Below are positions 42,231 to 50,959 of a DNA stretch of 64,000 bases, piece by piece (the stretch's first letter is position 1; every line of letters begins with the position of its first letter). The DNA is from Afifella sp. IM 167. GTDB taxonomy: Bacteria > Pseudomonadota > Alphaproteobacteria > Rhizobiales > Afifellaceae. The notes beneath the pieces were generated by a model. The model saw only the letters and a list, made by a program, of their open reading frames with translations, was not told where the DNA came from and did not search any database. Both the position numbers and the translations under genes were made by a program. The stretch is from positions 434,001 through 498,000 of the forward strand of contig NZ_NSLC01000001.1 in the NCBI RefSeq assembly GCF_020144925.1. Reading direction: 5' to 3'.

Positions 42231-43178
42231 ATGCCGATCTGTGAAGCGGATCCGTGGCGCCTGCAGTATTTCGAGGGCATTCCGTGTCCCGAGGATGTGA
42301 ACGTGCCGACCGAGGACGGGGATGCCTGGTCCTGGTTCCCGCAGCACAAATGGCTCTACAACAAGCTCGCCGTCGCCGAGAGCCAGGGCATGCTGTGCGG
42401 CCCGCACGGTCTGGAGCCCCCGGCCTTCCCCGTCTTCTCCAAGCCCGTCTTCAACATGCGCGGCATGGGCACCGGCAGTCGGGTCTTTCGCACGGCGAAG
42501 GAATACAAGGCCTTCCAGCGCCCGGGTCATATCTGGATGCCGCTGCTTTCCGGCGAGCATGTCTCCACCGACATCGCGGTGGTGAACGGCGAGCCCGTCT
42601 GGTGGCGCCACACCACCGGCGCGCCGCTCGAGGGCGGCATGTTCGACTACTGGACGGTGCTGGCCGAGGACCGGCCCGAGATCGAGGAATACGTCGCGGC
42701 CTGGCTGCGAAAGAACCTCGCCACCTACACCGGCATGGTCAATGTGGAGACGATCGGCGCCAAAATCATCGAGGCGCATCTGCGATTTGCCGATCAGTGG
42801 CCCGACCTTTACGGCGGCCGCCCCTGGGTCGAGGCGCTTGTGCGCCTTTATGCCGAGGGGCGCTGGGACTTTGACGATTCCGGCCGGCGGGAGGGATATT
42901 CCGTCGTCCTGTTCGGCGGCCACGGACTGCAATACCGCCACCCGCCCGCCTCGGTGCTGGAGGAAATCCGCGCCGAGCCGGAGGTGACGAGCGTGCAGGT
43001 GACGTTTCACGAGGATCGCCCGCCTTCCTGGCATTCCATGCCGCCCGGCGGCTTCCGGCTTGCCATCGTCAACACCTGGGACCTGGAGGCCGGCCGCCGC
43101 GCCCGCGAGAAGCTGGCGCTGAGCTTCTGGTCGACGCAGCAGCTCCTGCCCAAGCGCGGCCGGCGCAGCGGGAGCTGA
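42231..43178 (+). CDS. Minimal ATP-grasp-like protein of unknown substrate
   Basis: 315 residues. Segments resemble an ATP-grasp fold without the usual N-terminal domain: FPVFSKPVFNMRGMGTGS (lysine and glycine-rich loop), GHIWMPLLSGEHVSTDIAVV (adenine-side Glu region), then YTGMVNVETIGAKIIEAHLRFADQWPDLYG, where metal-binding Glu/Asn residues would sit. The assignment is by eye and moderate. The ATG has GGAGGAACGA upstream. Its stop is only 3 bases before the CocE/NonD gene, so the two form an operon; another ATP-grasp gene converges on them. A peptide- or amide-bond ligase is a reasonable inference; the substrate is unknown. Confidence 0.7.
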   Translation: MPICEADPWRLQYFEGIPCPEDVNVPTEDGDAWSWFPQHKWLYNKLAVAESQGMLCGPHGLEPPAFPVFSKPVFNMRGMGTGSRVFRTAKEYKAFQRPGHIWMPLLSGEHVSTDIAVVNGEPVWWRHTTGAPLEGGMFDYWTVLAEDRPEIEEYVAAWLRKNLATYTGMVNVETIGAKIIEAHLRFADQWPDLYGGRPWVEALVRLYAEGRWDFDDSGRREGYSVVLFGGHGLQYRHPPASVLEEIRAEPEVTSVQVTFHEDRPPSWHSMPPGGFRLAIVNTWDLEAGRRAREKLALSFWSTQQLLPKRGRRSGS

Positions 43179-43181
43179 GGC

Positions 43182-45212
43182 ATGGCCCCCTGCCTCGACG
43201 AGACGGGCCTGGCCGCGATCGAGGAGATCGAGAACGTCTTCATCGCCATGCCGGACGGCGCGCGCATCGCCGCCCGCCTGTGGCTGCCGAAAGACGCGCC
43301 GGCAAAGCCGGTGCCGGCGATCGTGGAGATGATCCCCTACCGCAAGCGCGACTTCATGCGCTCGCGCGACGAGCCGATGCACCGCTATTTCGCCCTCTGC
43401 GGCTATGCGAGCGTGCGGATCGACCTGCGCGGCTCCGGCGATTCCGACGGCTTCCTCGACGACGAATACTCGGCCCAGGAACACGCCGACGCGCTCGCCG
43501 TGATCGAATGGATCGCCGCGCAGGAATGGTGCTCCGGCGCAGTCGGCATGACAGGCATCTCCTGGGGCGGCTTCAACGCCCTGCAGGTGGCGGCACTACG
43601 TCCTCCGGCGCTGAAGGCGATCATCACGCTGTGCGCCTCCGACGACCGCTACGCCGACGACGCGCATTACAAGGGCGGCTGCCTGCTGAACGAGAACATG
43701 CAGTGGGGCTCGATCCTCACCTTCTATAATGCGCTGCCGCCGGACCCGCAGATCAGCGGACCGGGCTGGCGCGACACCTGGCGCCACCGCATCGAGCAGG
43801 TTCTCCCCTACCCCGCCGTGTGGCTGCGCCGGCAATGGCGCGACGCCTACTGGAAGCATGGCTCGGTCTGCGAGGATTATTCGGCGATCGAATGCCCGGT
43901 CTACGCCATCGGCGGCTGGGCCGACGGCTACACCAACGCCGTGCCGCGCCTCCTGGAAGGTCTTTCATGCCCCTGCAAGGGGCTGATCGGCCCATGGGCG
44001 CACACATTCCCCCATAACGGCATTCCGGGCCCCGCCATCGGCTACCTGCAGGAGGCGGTCCGCTGGTGGGACCACTGGCTGAAGGGCATCGACGCCGGCA
44101 TCATGGACGAGCCCGTGATGCGCGCCTGGCTGCAGGATTCGATCCCGCCGCAGCCGCAATACACCGTTCGCCCCGGCCGATGGATCGCCGAGAGCGAATG
44201 GCCGAGCCCCCGCATGACGGCGAAAAAACTCTTCCTCAACTGGGGCTATCTCGCGCCGCAGGCGGGCGAGGTCCACGAGGTCCCCTTCTCCTCGCCGCAG
44301 ACGCTGGGCGTGCGCGCCGGCGAATGGTGCGGCTTCGGTTCCGACGGCGAGGCGCCGCGCGACCAGCGTCCGGACGATGGCGGCTCGCTCGTCTTCGACA
44401 GCGACGCCCTGGAGGAACCGCTCGATCTGTTCGGCGCACCCGAACTGGAGCTCGACGTGAGGTCGGACCAGCCGGTTGCCCTCCTCGTCGCGCGGCTCTG
44501 CGACGTCGACGAGACCGGCGCCTCCTCGCGCATCTCCTACGGCGTGCTCAATCTCGCCCACCGCGACAGCCACGAATTTCCCGAGGCTCTGACCCCGGGA
44601 ACCTGGTACCGCGTCCGCATCAAGCTCGACGACCTCGGCCAGCGCCTGCCGGCAGGCCATCGTCTTCGCCTCGGCCTTTCCACCGCCTACTGGCCGCTCG
44701 TCTGGCCGAGCCCGCAGAAGGCCGCGCTGACGGTGCGCACCGGCACCGGCACGCTCTCGCTTCCCGTCCGCCCGCCGCGGCCGGAAGACGCCGATCTGCG
44801 TCCATTCGAGGCGCCGGAAGAGGCCCCCGGCACGCATCACCAGAAGCTCCGCCATCTCGATATGAGGCGCGTCCTGGAGATCGACCTTGCAACCAACGAG
44901 ATGATCTACACGCTGAAGGGCGGCGAGTTCGACGCCTCCATGGCACGCATCAACGAGATCGACCTCGATCTCGGCTACACGCTCTTCAAGCGCTACCGCA
45001 TCGCCGAGGACGACCCGAATTCCGCCCAGACGGATCTGCAGCAGAGCGCCATCCTGAAGCGCGGCGACTGGTCGGTGCGGGTGGAACTGAAGACGAGCCT
45101 TTCGGCGACCCCGGCCTTCTTCATGTTTTCCGGAGACCTCGAAGCCTTCGAGGGCGACATGCCCTTCGCCTCGCGCCACTGGGCGCTGTCGATCCCCCGC
45201 AAGCTCGTCTGA
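43182..45212 (+). CDS. CocE/NonD family hydrolase (X-Pro dipeptidyl-peptidase-like)
   Basis: 676-residue alpha/beta-hydrolase. IPYRKRDFMRSRDE and RIDLRGSGDSDGF are family signatures; the nucleophile serine is in TGISWGGFNALQVAA, the acid is probably in GGWADGYTNA, and the His is in GPWAHTFPHN. The C-terminal half is the jelly-roll domain of the family (ELDVRSDQPVALLVARLCDVDETG). Members cleave amide or ester bonds in peptides, cocaine-like esters or cephalosporin side chains. No signal peptide is seen, so it acts in the cytoplasm. It is coupled to the ATP-grasp-like gene upstream and ends 4 bases from the convergent Ddl-like gene. Confidence 0.92.
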   Translation: MAPCLDETGLAAIEEIENVFIAMPDGARIAARLWLPKDAPAKPVPAIVEMIPYRKRDFMRSRDEPMHRYFALCGYASVRIDLRGSGDSDGFLDDEYSAQEHADALAVIEWIAAQEWCSGAVGMTGISWGGFNALQVAALRPPALKAIITLCASDDRYADDAHYKGGCLLNENMQWGSILTFYNALPPDPQISGPGWRDTWRHRIEQVLPYPAVWLRRQWRDAYWKHGSVCEDYSAIECPVYAIGGWADGYTNAVPRLLEGLSCPCKGLIGPWAHTFPHNGIPGPAIGYLQEAVRWWDHWLKGIDAGIMDEPVMRAWLQDSIPPQPQYTVRPGRWIAESEWPSPRMTAKKLFLNWGYLAPQAGEVHEVPFSSPQTLGVRAGEWCGFGSDGEAPRDQRPDDGGSLVFDSDALEEPLDLFGAPELELDVRSDQPVALLVARLCDVDETGASSRISYGVLNLAHRDSHEFPEALTPGTWYRVRIKLDDLGQRLPAGHRLRLGLSTAYWPLVWPSPQKAALTVRTGTGTLSLPVRPPRPEDADLRPFEAPEEAPGTHHQKLRHLDMRRVLEIDLATNEMIYTLKGGEFDASMARINEIDLDLGYTLFKRYRIAEDDPNSAQTDLQQSAILKRGDWSVRVELKTSLSATPAFFMFSGDLEAFEGDMPFASRHWALSIPRKLV

Positions 45213-45216
45213 GCGC

Positions 45217-46230
45217 TCAGGCCCCGCCCCCGATCCGCGCCTCGGCAGCCTCCACGATCATCTCCAGCATGCGCGGATAGGCGATCCCGGCAAAGGAGGC
45301 CATGAAGGCGAGCTTGCCGTCATTGGCCCAGGCAGGGTTCGGATTGGTTTCCAGGAGCTTCGGCCGCCCGTCCGCGGCGCAGCGGAAATCGAAGCGGCCA
45401 TAGTCGCGCAAACCGAAGCGGTGAAAGAGGCGCTTGGCCCAGCCCTCCAGCCTCTCGCGCACCTCATCCTCGATCTCGGCCCGCCGGAACCTGATTTCCG
45501 TCCAGTAAGGCGAGCTTGGATCGGCCTTCGATTCGAAGGAAAGGATCGGGTTGAGCCCCTCCGGCAGGCGCGAGAAGTCGACCTCCAGCGGCGGCAGGGC
45601 GCAAAGCTCCGTTTCCGGATTGCCGATCAGCCCCATCCCGTATTCGGGGCCGGGCAGGTATTCCTGCCACAGCACGTCCGCCCCGGGCAGGATTTCGGCG
45701 AGAAAAGCGAGATAGGCCCGGGCCTCCGCCGCATCCCGCACCACCGAATGCTGGGTGATGCCGACGGAGCCGTCCGCCTGGTTCGGCTTCAGCAGCGCCG
45801 GGAAGATGTCGGGAATCTCGCCCATTCCGCCCGGCAGGAACGCCTCGCGCGGCACCTCCACGCCGAGCGCCTCGGCGATGAGGCGCACCGCCTGCTTGTC
45901 GAAGGCCGTCACCATCGCCTGGGGCGGCGCCCCCGTATAGGCGATGCCGTGAACCTCCAGGAATGCCGGCAGGTGCAGCTCGAAGCGCGGCCGGTTGAAG
46001 AGCCCCGTGTCGCAGAAATTGACGACGAGATCGGGCCTGGCGGCCAGAAGCTTCTCCAAAAGCCCGTCATGGGCATTGAAGACGGTGATCTCGAAGCGCC
46101 CGAGCGATGAGAAAGCCTCCACCATCGCGGAGTGCGCGGCGAAATCCTCCGCGCCATAGGCATGGCCGAGTTTGGTTGGATCGGGCGCATGGTGGTCGCC
46201 GGTGACGATGGCAAGCCGTTTTACAGCCAA
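45217..46230 (-). CDS. D-alanine-D-alanine ligase-like ATP-grasp protein
   Basis: 337 residues resembling the Ddl family: an N-terminal Rossmann-like part (LAIVTGDHHAP), PDLVVNFCDTGLFNRPRFELHLPAFLE, GIAYTGAPPQAMVTAFDKQAVRLIAEALGV, the ATP lysine in FPALLKPNQADGSVGI, WQEYLPGPEYGMGLIG and the metal site YGRFDFRCAADGRPKLLETNPNP. It lacks the strict Ddl catalytic signature, so it is probably not cell-wall Ddl but a ligase for other carboxylates and amines. The start is TTG at 46230 with a strong GGGAGG site 6 bases upstream. It is divergent from the 2-hydroxyacid dehydrogenase gene. Confidence 0.85.
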   Translation of the reverse strand: MAVKRLAIVTGDHHAPDPTKLGHAYGAEDFAAHSAMVEAFSSLGRFEITVFNAHDGLLEKLLAARPDLVVNFCDTGLFNRPRFELHLPAFLEVHGIAYTGAPPQAMVTAFDKQAVRLIAEALGVEVPREAFLPGGMGEIPDIFPALLKPNQADGSVGITQHSVVRDAAEARAYLAFLAEILPGADVLWQEYLPGPEYGMGLIGNPETELCALPPLEVDFSRLPEGLNPILSFESKADPSSPYWTEIRFRRAEIEDEVRERLEGWAKRLFHRFGLRDYGRFDFRCAADGRPKLLETNPNPAWANDGKLAFMASFAGIAYPRMLEMIVEAAEARIGGGA

Positions 46231-46350
46231 GCTTTTCCTCCCTGCCAGCGACGCAATCCGTCTCGCCTGCCCGCGCCGTCCACCTTGCTTCGCGGGCGAG
46301 CCGCGTCAATGATGCCGCACCCACCGTCCTGCAATCCATCAAGAGGCGTC

Positions 46351-47304
46351 ATGAAGCCCGATATTCTCGTCGTGAACCCGCATATGCCCCACGTCCTTGC
46401 CGCGTTGGAGGAGGCCTTCACCCTCCACAACCTTCACGGCGCCGAGGACCGGGCGGAACGGATGAAGGAGCTCGCGCCGAAGATCCGCGGACTTGCCTCG
46501 ACCGCCTTTTCGGCCTGCGACCGGGAGCTGATCGATGCCCTGCCGAACCTTGAGATCATCTCCCATCTCGGCGTCGGCTACGACACCGTCGATGTCGGCC
46601 ATGCCCTCTCGCGCAACATCACCGTCACCCACACCCCGGACGTGCTCAACGACGAGGTCGCGAACACGGCGATCCTGCTTCTTCTCTCCGCCGCGCGCCG
46701 CTTCGTGGAATACGACCGCTATGTGCGCGATGGGCTCTGGGAAAAGGAGGGCAACCCGCCGCTGACGCACGGCATCGCCGGACGCAAGATCGGCATCGTC
46801 GGCTTCGGCCGGATCGGCAAGACGATCGCGGAAAAGCTGAACGCCTTCGGCTGCGAGGCCGTCTACCACGGCAGGCACGAGCAGACCGACCAGCCCAACC
46901 GGTACTATGCCGATCTCGCCGAGATGGCGCGCGATTGCTACGCCCTCATCGTCGTCACGCCGGGCGGGGCGGAGACGCACCACCTCATCTCCCGCGAGGT
47001 GATCGAGGCGATCGGGCCGGATGGCGCTCTCGTCAATATTGCGCGCGGCCCCGTCGTCGACGAGAAGGCCCTCATCGCCTGCCTTCAGGACGGCAGCCTC
47101 GGATACGCCGCCCTCGACGTCTTCGAGGACGAGCCGCATGTGCCGGAAAGCCTGAGGAAGATGGACAATGTCGTCCTCCAGCCGCACCAGGGCAGCGCCA
47201 CGGTGGAAACGCGGCGTGCCATGGGCGACCTGGTGGTCGACAATCTGAAAGCCTTCTTCTCCGGCAAGGGGCCCCTCACGCCTGTGCCCGAAATGGGGCG
47301 CTGA
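46351..47304 (+). CDS. D-isomer 2-hydroxyacid dehydrogenase (GhrB-like)
   Basis: 317 residues with the NAD(P)-binding Rossmann motif GIVGFGRIGKTIAEKL and the catalytic triad of the family: Arg in NIARGPVVDE, Glu in DVFEDEPHVPE and His in QPHQGSAT. It reduces glyoxylate, hydroxypyruvate or another 2-oxoacid. AGAGGCGTC precedes the ATG. Divergent from the Ddl-like ligase gene across 120 bases. The pairing of a hydroxyacid dehydrogenase with a Ddl-type ligase recalls VanH/VanA, but no VanX or sensor genes are present. Confidence 0.92.
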   Translation: MKPDILVVNPHMPHVLAALEEAFTLHNLHGAEDRAERMKELAPKIRGLASTAFSACDRELIDALPNLEIISHLGVGYDTVDVGHALSRNITVTHTPDVLNDEVANTAILLLLSAARRFVEYDRYVRDGLWEKEGNPPLTHGIAGRKIGIVGFGRIGKTIAEKLNAFGCEAVYHGRHEQTDQPNRYYADLAEMARDCYALIVVTPGGAETHHLISREVIEAIGPDGALVNIARGPVVDEKALIACLQDGSLGYAALDVFEDEPHVPESLRKMDNVVLQPHQGSATVETRRAMGDLVVDNLKAFFSGKGPLTPVPEMGR

Positions 47305-47326
47305 GGCAGAGCGAGCCCGCTCGCTC

Positions 47327-47758
47327 CTACCGGCGCCTTCCAAGAAGCACGCCGATGATGAGCGCGACGCCGGCCGCCTGCACCACCGGATTGGCGAGCG
47401 GCGAGCCGCTCTCCGTCAGCGAGCGCTGCACCCGGCGATAGGCATGCTCGGCCCCGGCCGAAACTTCCCGCATCGGCTTTTCCACCGCGCGCGACTGCTC
47501 CCGCCGCGGCCTGAGCGCCAGGATGAGCACGATGAGCCCGATGACGAGCAAGGCCCCCGCGATCGCACCGGCGGAGATGAGCGGCGTCCAAAGACCCGAC
47601 AGGAAGATGTGGAGCGCCGCCAGCCCGTAGCCGATAGCGAAGAGAAGGATGACGAGGGCGATGGCCGCCAGCACCGCCTGCATGACGAGCATGCGGATGC
47701 GGCGGCGCAGATTGGCGACCCCGTAGGCGAGGCTGATCGATGACAGCAATCGGAACAT
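47327..47758 (-). CDS. Holin-superfamily/YqjE-like membrane protein
   Basis: 143 residues with three hydrophobic segments: MQAVLAAIALVILLFAIGYGLAAL, PLISAGAIAGALLVIGLIVLILAL and a short C-terminal helix VQAAGVALIIGVLL. This pattern fits the 'phage holin superfamily III'/YqjE proteins, which in chromosomes are not phage lysis genes but occur beside YqjD/DUF883 genes. It begins 7 bases after the DUF883 gene stop, in one operon with an EcfG-type promoter. Likely an envelope stress role; function not established. Confidence 0.8.
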   Translation of the reverse strand: MFRLLSSISLAYGVANLRRRIRMLVMQAVLAAIALVILLFAIGYGLAALHIFLSGLWTPLISAGAIAGALLVIGLIVLILALRPRREQSRAVEKPMREVSAGAEHAYRRVQRSLTESGSPLANPVVQAAGVALIIGVLLGRRR

Positions 47759-47765
47759 GGGCGCC

Positions 47766-48134
47766 TCAGCGGCGCGAGATGGCGCCGATCAGGAAACCCA
47801 GCCCCACCGCGATAAGCACCGCCGTCAGGGGATTACGGCTGATGGACTGGGAGAAATCGTCGGTGAGCGCCTGTGCCTCGGCCAGCGCGGCATCGGCCTG
47901 TCGCTTGCCCTCGCGGCGATAATGATCGGCACGCTCGCTGAAGACTTCTTTGCCTTCGCGCGCGCCGGTGCGCAGCAGGTCGCTGATGCGGGTGGAAAGT
48001 TCCGCCACGTCGGCCTTCAGCGTCTCGAACTCGCGGTTGAGATCGCTGCCGAGCGCGTCGGCCTTCTTCTCGGTCTCGGTCTTGCCCTTGCCGCCGACTG
48101 CGGCGCCGGTGGCGGGTGCGGAATTGTCTGCCAT
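47766..48134 (-). CDS. DUF883 (ElaB/YqjD-like) C-tail anchored protein
   Basis: 122 residues: a charged helical N-terminal part with heptad character (LNREFETLKADVAELSTRISDLLRTG...), then a C-terminal membrane anchor (NPLTAVLIAVGLGFLIGAISRR), ending in the typical G-x-x-x-x-R-R. Relatives in E. coli bind ribosomes and the membrane in stationary phase. GGAAGC lies before the ATG. The EcfG-type promoter at 48174-48198 predicts general-stress induction. It is followed directly by the holin-like gene. Confidence 0.87.
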   Translation of the reverse strand: MADNSAPATGAAVGGKGKTETEKKADALGSDLNREFETLKADVAELSTRISDLLRTGAREGKEVFSERADHYRREGKRQADAALAEAQALTDDFSQSISRNPLTAVLIAVGLGFLIGAISRR

Positions 48135-48173
48135 GGAATGCTTCCGTTCGTTTGGTTGAGTGCGTGCTCAGGT

Positions 48174-48198
48174 AACGTGGCGATCCAGGCGGAGTTCC
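48174..48198 (-). promoter_or_regulatory. EcfG-type promoter of the DUF883/holin-like operon
   Basis: On the minus strand GGAAC, exactly 16 bases, then CGTT, a full match to GGAAC-N16-CGTT. The -10 element is about 40 bases upstream of the DUF883 ATG. Confidence 0.78.
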
Positions 48199-48256
48199 AG
48201 GGATTGCAAGCTTTGCCGCGAGCCCGGCTCAACACAGGGAGTTGACGCTGCGGTAC

Positions 48257-49456
48257 TCACGCCGCGCGGGCGCGCTCGCCTTCTTTCGCGGCAGCAATGA
48301 CACCGCCGCCGAGGACGCGGGCCTCCCCATCGGCGCTGTCATAAAGGACACAGGCTTGCCCGGGTGCGACGCCTATCTCGCTGTCGGCGAGCACCACGGA
48401 AGCCTCCCCGGCTTCCATGAAGAGCTGCGCCTCGACCGGCGGACGCGTGGAGCGCACCCGCGCCCAGACGCGCCTGCCCTTTTCGTCGGGAGCGGTCGTA
48501 TCCAGCCAGTTGAGACTGCGCAGATGGAAGCGCTGCGTCGCCAGCGCCTCACGCGGGCCGACGACGACGCGGGACCGGGTGGCGTCGAGGCGCACGACGA
48601 AGAGCGGCTCGGGGGCGGCGATGCCAAGCCCGCGCCGCTGGCCGACCGTGTAGTGCATGACGCCCTTGTGGCGGCCGAGGACGCGCCCGTCGACATGGAC
48701 GATGTCGCCCTCCTCGACGGCGTTGGGCTTCAGCTTCTCGATGACTTCGCTGTAGCGGCCGGTCGGCACGAAGCAGATGTCCTGGCTGTCCGCCTTGTCT
48801 GCGACGGCAAGGCCCATCTCGGCCGCGATCTCCCGCACCTCGGCCTTGGAAAGGTCGCCGAGCGGAAAGCGCAGGAAATCGAGCTGCTCCTGCGTCGTCG
48901 CATAAAGAAAGTAGCTCTGGTCGCGCTCCGCATCCGCCGGACGGAAGAGTGCCCGCCGTCCCTCGGCCGCCCGCGAGCGCACGTAATGTCCGGTGGCCAT
49001 CGCCGCGGCGCCGAGCTGTCGGGCCGTGCCGAGGAGGTCGGCGAACTTCACAGTCTGATTGCACGCAATGCACGGGATCGGCGTTTCGCCGGAAAGGTAG
49101 CTCTCGGCGAAGGGCTCGATCACCGCCTCGCGGAAGCGGTTCTCGTAGTCGAGCACATAATGGGGAATGCCGAGCGCGGCGGCGACACGTTGCGCATCCT
49201 GGATATCCTGGCCGGCGCAGCAGGCGCCGGAGCGGTGGGTGGCTGCGCCATGGTCGTAAAGCTGCAGCGTCACGCCGATCGTATCGTAGCCGGCCGCCTT
49301 GACGAGCGCCGCCACGACCGAAGAATCAACCCCGCCGGACATGGCAACCAGTACGCGGTTACCGCTCCGAGGGCCGGGCAGGTCGAGGTCCAGATCCAGC
49401 ATGGCCTTTGGTTGCAGCGACCGGAAGCGGCTGTCAAGCTGTTGTTGTTTCTCCAT
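48257..49456 (-). CDS. mnmA: tRNA-specific 2-thiouridylase MnmA
   Basis: About 399 residues. It thiolates U34 of Lys, Glu and Gln tRNAs with sulfur passed by the IscS/Tus relay. It has the PP-loop [17 protein letters not shown], the catalytic cysteines in [13 protein letters not shown] and [15 protein letters not shown], and [15 protein letters not shown]. The ATG at 49456 (AGGT upstream) is preferred over a GTG at 49495; an ATG at 49402 is also possible. Divergent from sciP. Confidence 0.95.
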   Translation of the reverse strand: MEKQQQLDSRFRSLQPKAMLDLDLDLPGPRSGNRVLVAMSGGVDSSVVAALVKAAGYDTIGVTLQLYDHGAATHRSGACCAGQDIQDAQRVAAALGIPHYVLDYENRFREAVIEPFAESYLSGETPIPCIACNQTVKFADLLGTARQLGAAAMATGHYVRSRAAEGRRALFRPADAERDQSYFLYATTQEQLDFLRFPLGDLSKAEVREIAAEMGLAVADKADSQDICFVPTGRYSEVIEKLKPNAVEEGDIVHVDGRVLGRHKGVMHYTVGQRRGLGIAAPEPLFVVRLDATRSRVVVGPREALATQRFHLRSLNWLDTTAPDEKGRRVWARVRSTRPPVEAQLFMEAGEASVVLADSEIGVAPGQACVLYDSADGEARVLGGGVIAAAKEGERARAA

Positions 49457-49561
49457 AAAACCTGCCGATCTCTTTAAGATTTTCGAAACAGACACTTAGG
49501 CGCTTGTTAAGCCGGACAACCTATAAGCGGGATTGTTGGTGAGTTAGTGCAAGAGTCTGCC

Positions 49562-49837
49562 ATGCCCGAGCATGTTCGACCACGGGTGAAATATGTGATC
49601 GGCCCGGACGGAAGTCCGCTGACTATCGCCGATCTGCCTCCGCCCAATACGAAGCGTTGGGTCATCCGCCGCAAGGCCGAGGTCGTCGCCGCAGTCCGTG
49701 GCGGTCTTCTCAGCCTCGACGAGGCCTGTTCCCGCTATACGCTGACGGTGGAGGAATTCCTCTCCTGGCAGATGTCGATCGAATCCCACGGCCTTGCTGG
49801 CCTGCGCACCACGCGCATCCAGCAATATCGCCACTGA
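49562..49837 (+). CDS. sciP: CtrA inhibitor SciP (DUF1153)
   Basis: 91 residues matching the SciP/DUF1153 helix-turn-helix family: KYVIGPDGSPLTIADLP, RWVIRRKAEVVAAVRGGL, LSLDEACSRYTLTVEEFLSW and a conserved end GLAGLRTTRIQQYR. In Caulobacter SciP binds CtrA at promoters and blocks polymerase recruitment in G1. The ATG at 49562 is preferred over an in-frame GTG at 49547. It lies 2.8 kb from ctrA on the same strand. Divergent from mnmA; a GC hairpin without a U-tract follows the stop. Confidence 0.93.
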   Translation: MPEHVRPRVKYVIGPDGSPLTIADLPPPNTKRWVIRRKAEVVAAVRGGLLSLDEACSRYTLTVEEFLSWQMSIESHGLAGLRTTRIQQYRH

Positions 49838-49957
49838 AACTTGCGGCGCCTCGACAGGCGCCGCCGGGGCGATACCGCCCCGCCTTCCCGCCCGGCTTGA
49901 CATGAGGCCCGGCCTGCCGCTCTGACGGCATGTCCAATCCAGCCTGCGGCGAACCTC

Positions 49958-50884
49958 ATGAGCACCGGCACCCACGAATACGCCGACGATCCGCGCAACG
50001 CCGAGATCCTGATTTCCGTCAACGGCGCGCTGAAGAAGCGCGCCGAAGCGGTCGTCTCGGTGTTCGATTCCGGCTTCATCCTCGGCGACGGCGTCTGGGA
50101 GGGCCTGAGGCTTTCCGACGGCGCCATCGCCTTCCTCGACGGCCACCTCGACCGGCTCTTCGAGGGCGCCGCCGCACTCGACCTTGATATCGGCCTCTCC
50201 CGCCAGGAGCTGACGGCCCGCATCGCCGCCTGTCTCCAGGCGAACGGCATGCGCGACGGCGTGCATATCCGCCTGATGGTGACACGCGGCATCAAGGCGA
50301 CGCCTTACCAGGATCCGCGGGTGACGATCAGCGACGCCACCATCGTCATCATCCCCGAATACAAGGCGCCCAAGCCGGAAATCGCCGAAAAGGGCATTTC
50401 CCTCTTCACCGTGCATGTGCGGCGCACCGGCCCGGCCGAGCAGGACCAGAAGATCAACTCCCATTCCAAGCTCAACTGCATCCTCGCCTGCATCCAGGCG
50501 ACCAAGGCGGGAGCCGACGAGGGATTGATGCTCGATCCCGACGGCTTCGTCGCGACCTGCAATTCCACCCATTTCTTCATCGTCCGGCGCGGCGAGCTCT
50601 GGACCTCGACGGGCGATTACTGCCTCGGCGGCATCACCCGCGGCGAGATCATCAACGCGGCGCGCGAAGCCGGCATCGCCGTGCGCGAAAAGCGCTTCTC
50701 GCTGACCGACGTCTACGGTGCCGACGAGGCATTCGTGACCGGCACTTTCGCCGGGCTTGTCCCCGTGCGCGAAGTGGATGGAAGGCAGATCGGCGCTGTC
50801 CGCCCCGGCTTCACGCCGATCGTTCCCCGGCTGCGCGAACTCTACAAGGAGCGCGTGAAGGCGCACGCCAAGCCGCTCGTCTGA
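49958..50884 (+). CDS. Class IV aminotransferase (BCAT/D-amino-acid type)
   Basis: 308-residue PLP enzyme of fold type IV: VSVFDSGFILGDGVWEGLRLSDG, the PLP lysine in QKINSHSKLNCILA, the DEGLMLDPDGFVATCNSTHFFIV segment and GGITRGEIINAARE (phosphate cup). It transfers amino groups to or from branched-chain or D-amino acids; the subtype cannot be fixed here. The ribosome site is weak. It is followed by the tRNA-like gene and the sulfotransferase-like gene. Confidence 0.9.
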   Translation: MSTGTHEYADDPRNAEILISVNGALKKRAEAVVSVFDSGFILGDGVWEGLRLSDGAIAFLDGHLDRLFEGAAALDLDIGLSRQELTARIAACLQANGMRDGVHIRLMVTRGIKATPYQDPRVTISDATIVIIPEYKAPKPEIAEKGISLFTVHVRRTGPAEQDQKINSHSKLNCILACIQATKAGADEGLMLDPDGFVATCNSTHFFIVRRGELWTSTGDYCLGGITRGEIINAAREAGIAVREKRFSLTDVYGADEAFVTGTFAGLVPVREVDGRQIGAVRPGFTPIVPRLRELYKERVKAHAKPLV

Positions 50885-50901
50885 TGGAGATGGCCGGCGG
50901 G

Positions 50902-50930
50902 TTAACCCAAACTTAGCCCCGCCCTTCTAT
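50902..50930 (+). promoter_or_regulatory. Possible promoter of the tRNA-like gene, with CtrA-like box
   Basis: TTAACC, 17 bases, TTCTAT reads as a -35/-10 pair ending 29 bases before the tRNA-like gene. The same stretch contains TTAA-N7-TTAG (50902-50916), one change from the CtrA box TTAA-N7-TTAA. A hairpin GCGAGC/GCTCGC (50934-50955) follows. Confidence 0.4.
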
Positions 50931-50959
50931 CACGCGAGCGTGAGCTTAGGCTCGCACAT

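Noticed and set aside
45217-47304. Vancomycin-resistance type vanH-vanA operon
   Set aside because: The ligase and dehydrogenase genes diverge, the ligase lacks clear Van-type signatures, and no vanX or vanRS genes are near; only the pairing of families is similar.
47327-47758. Phage lysis (holin) gene as sign of a prophage
   Set aside because: No other phage genes are nearby, and the gene is paired with a DUF883 gene under a stress-type promoter, a normal chromosomal arrangement.
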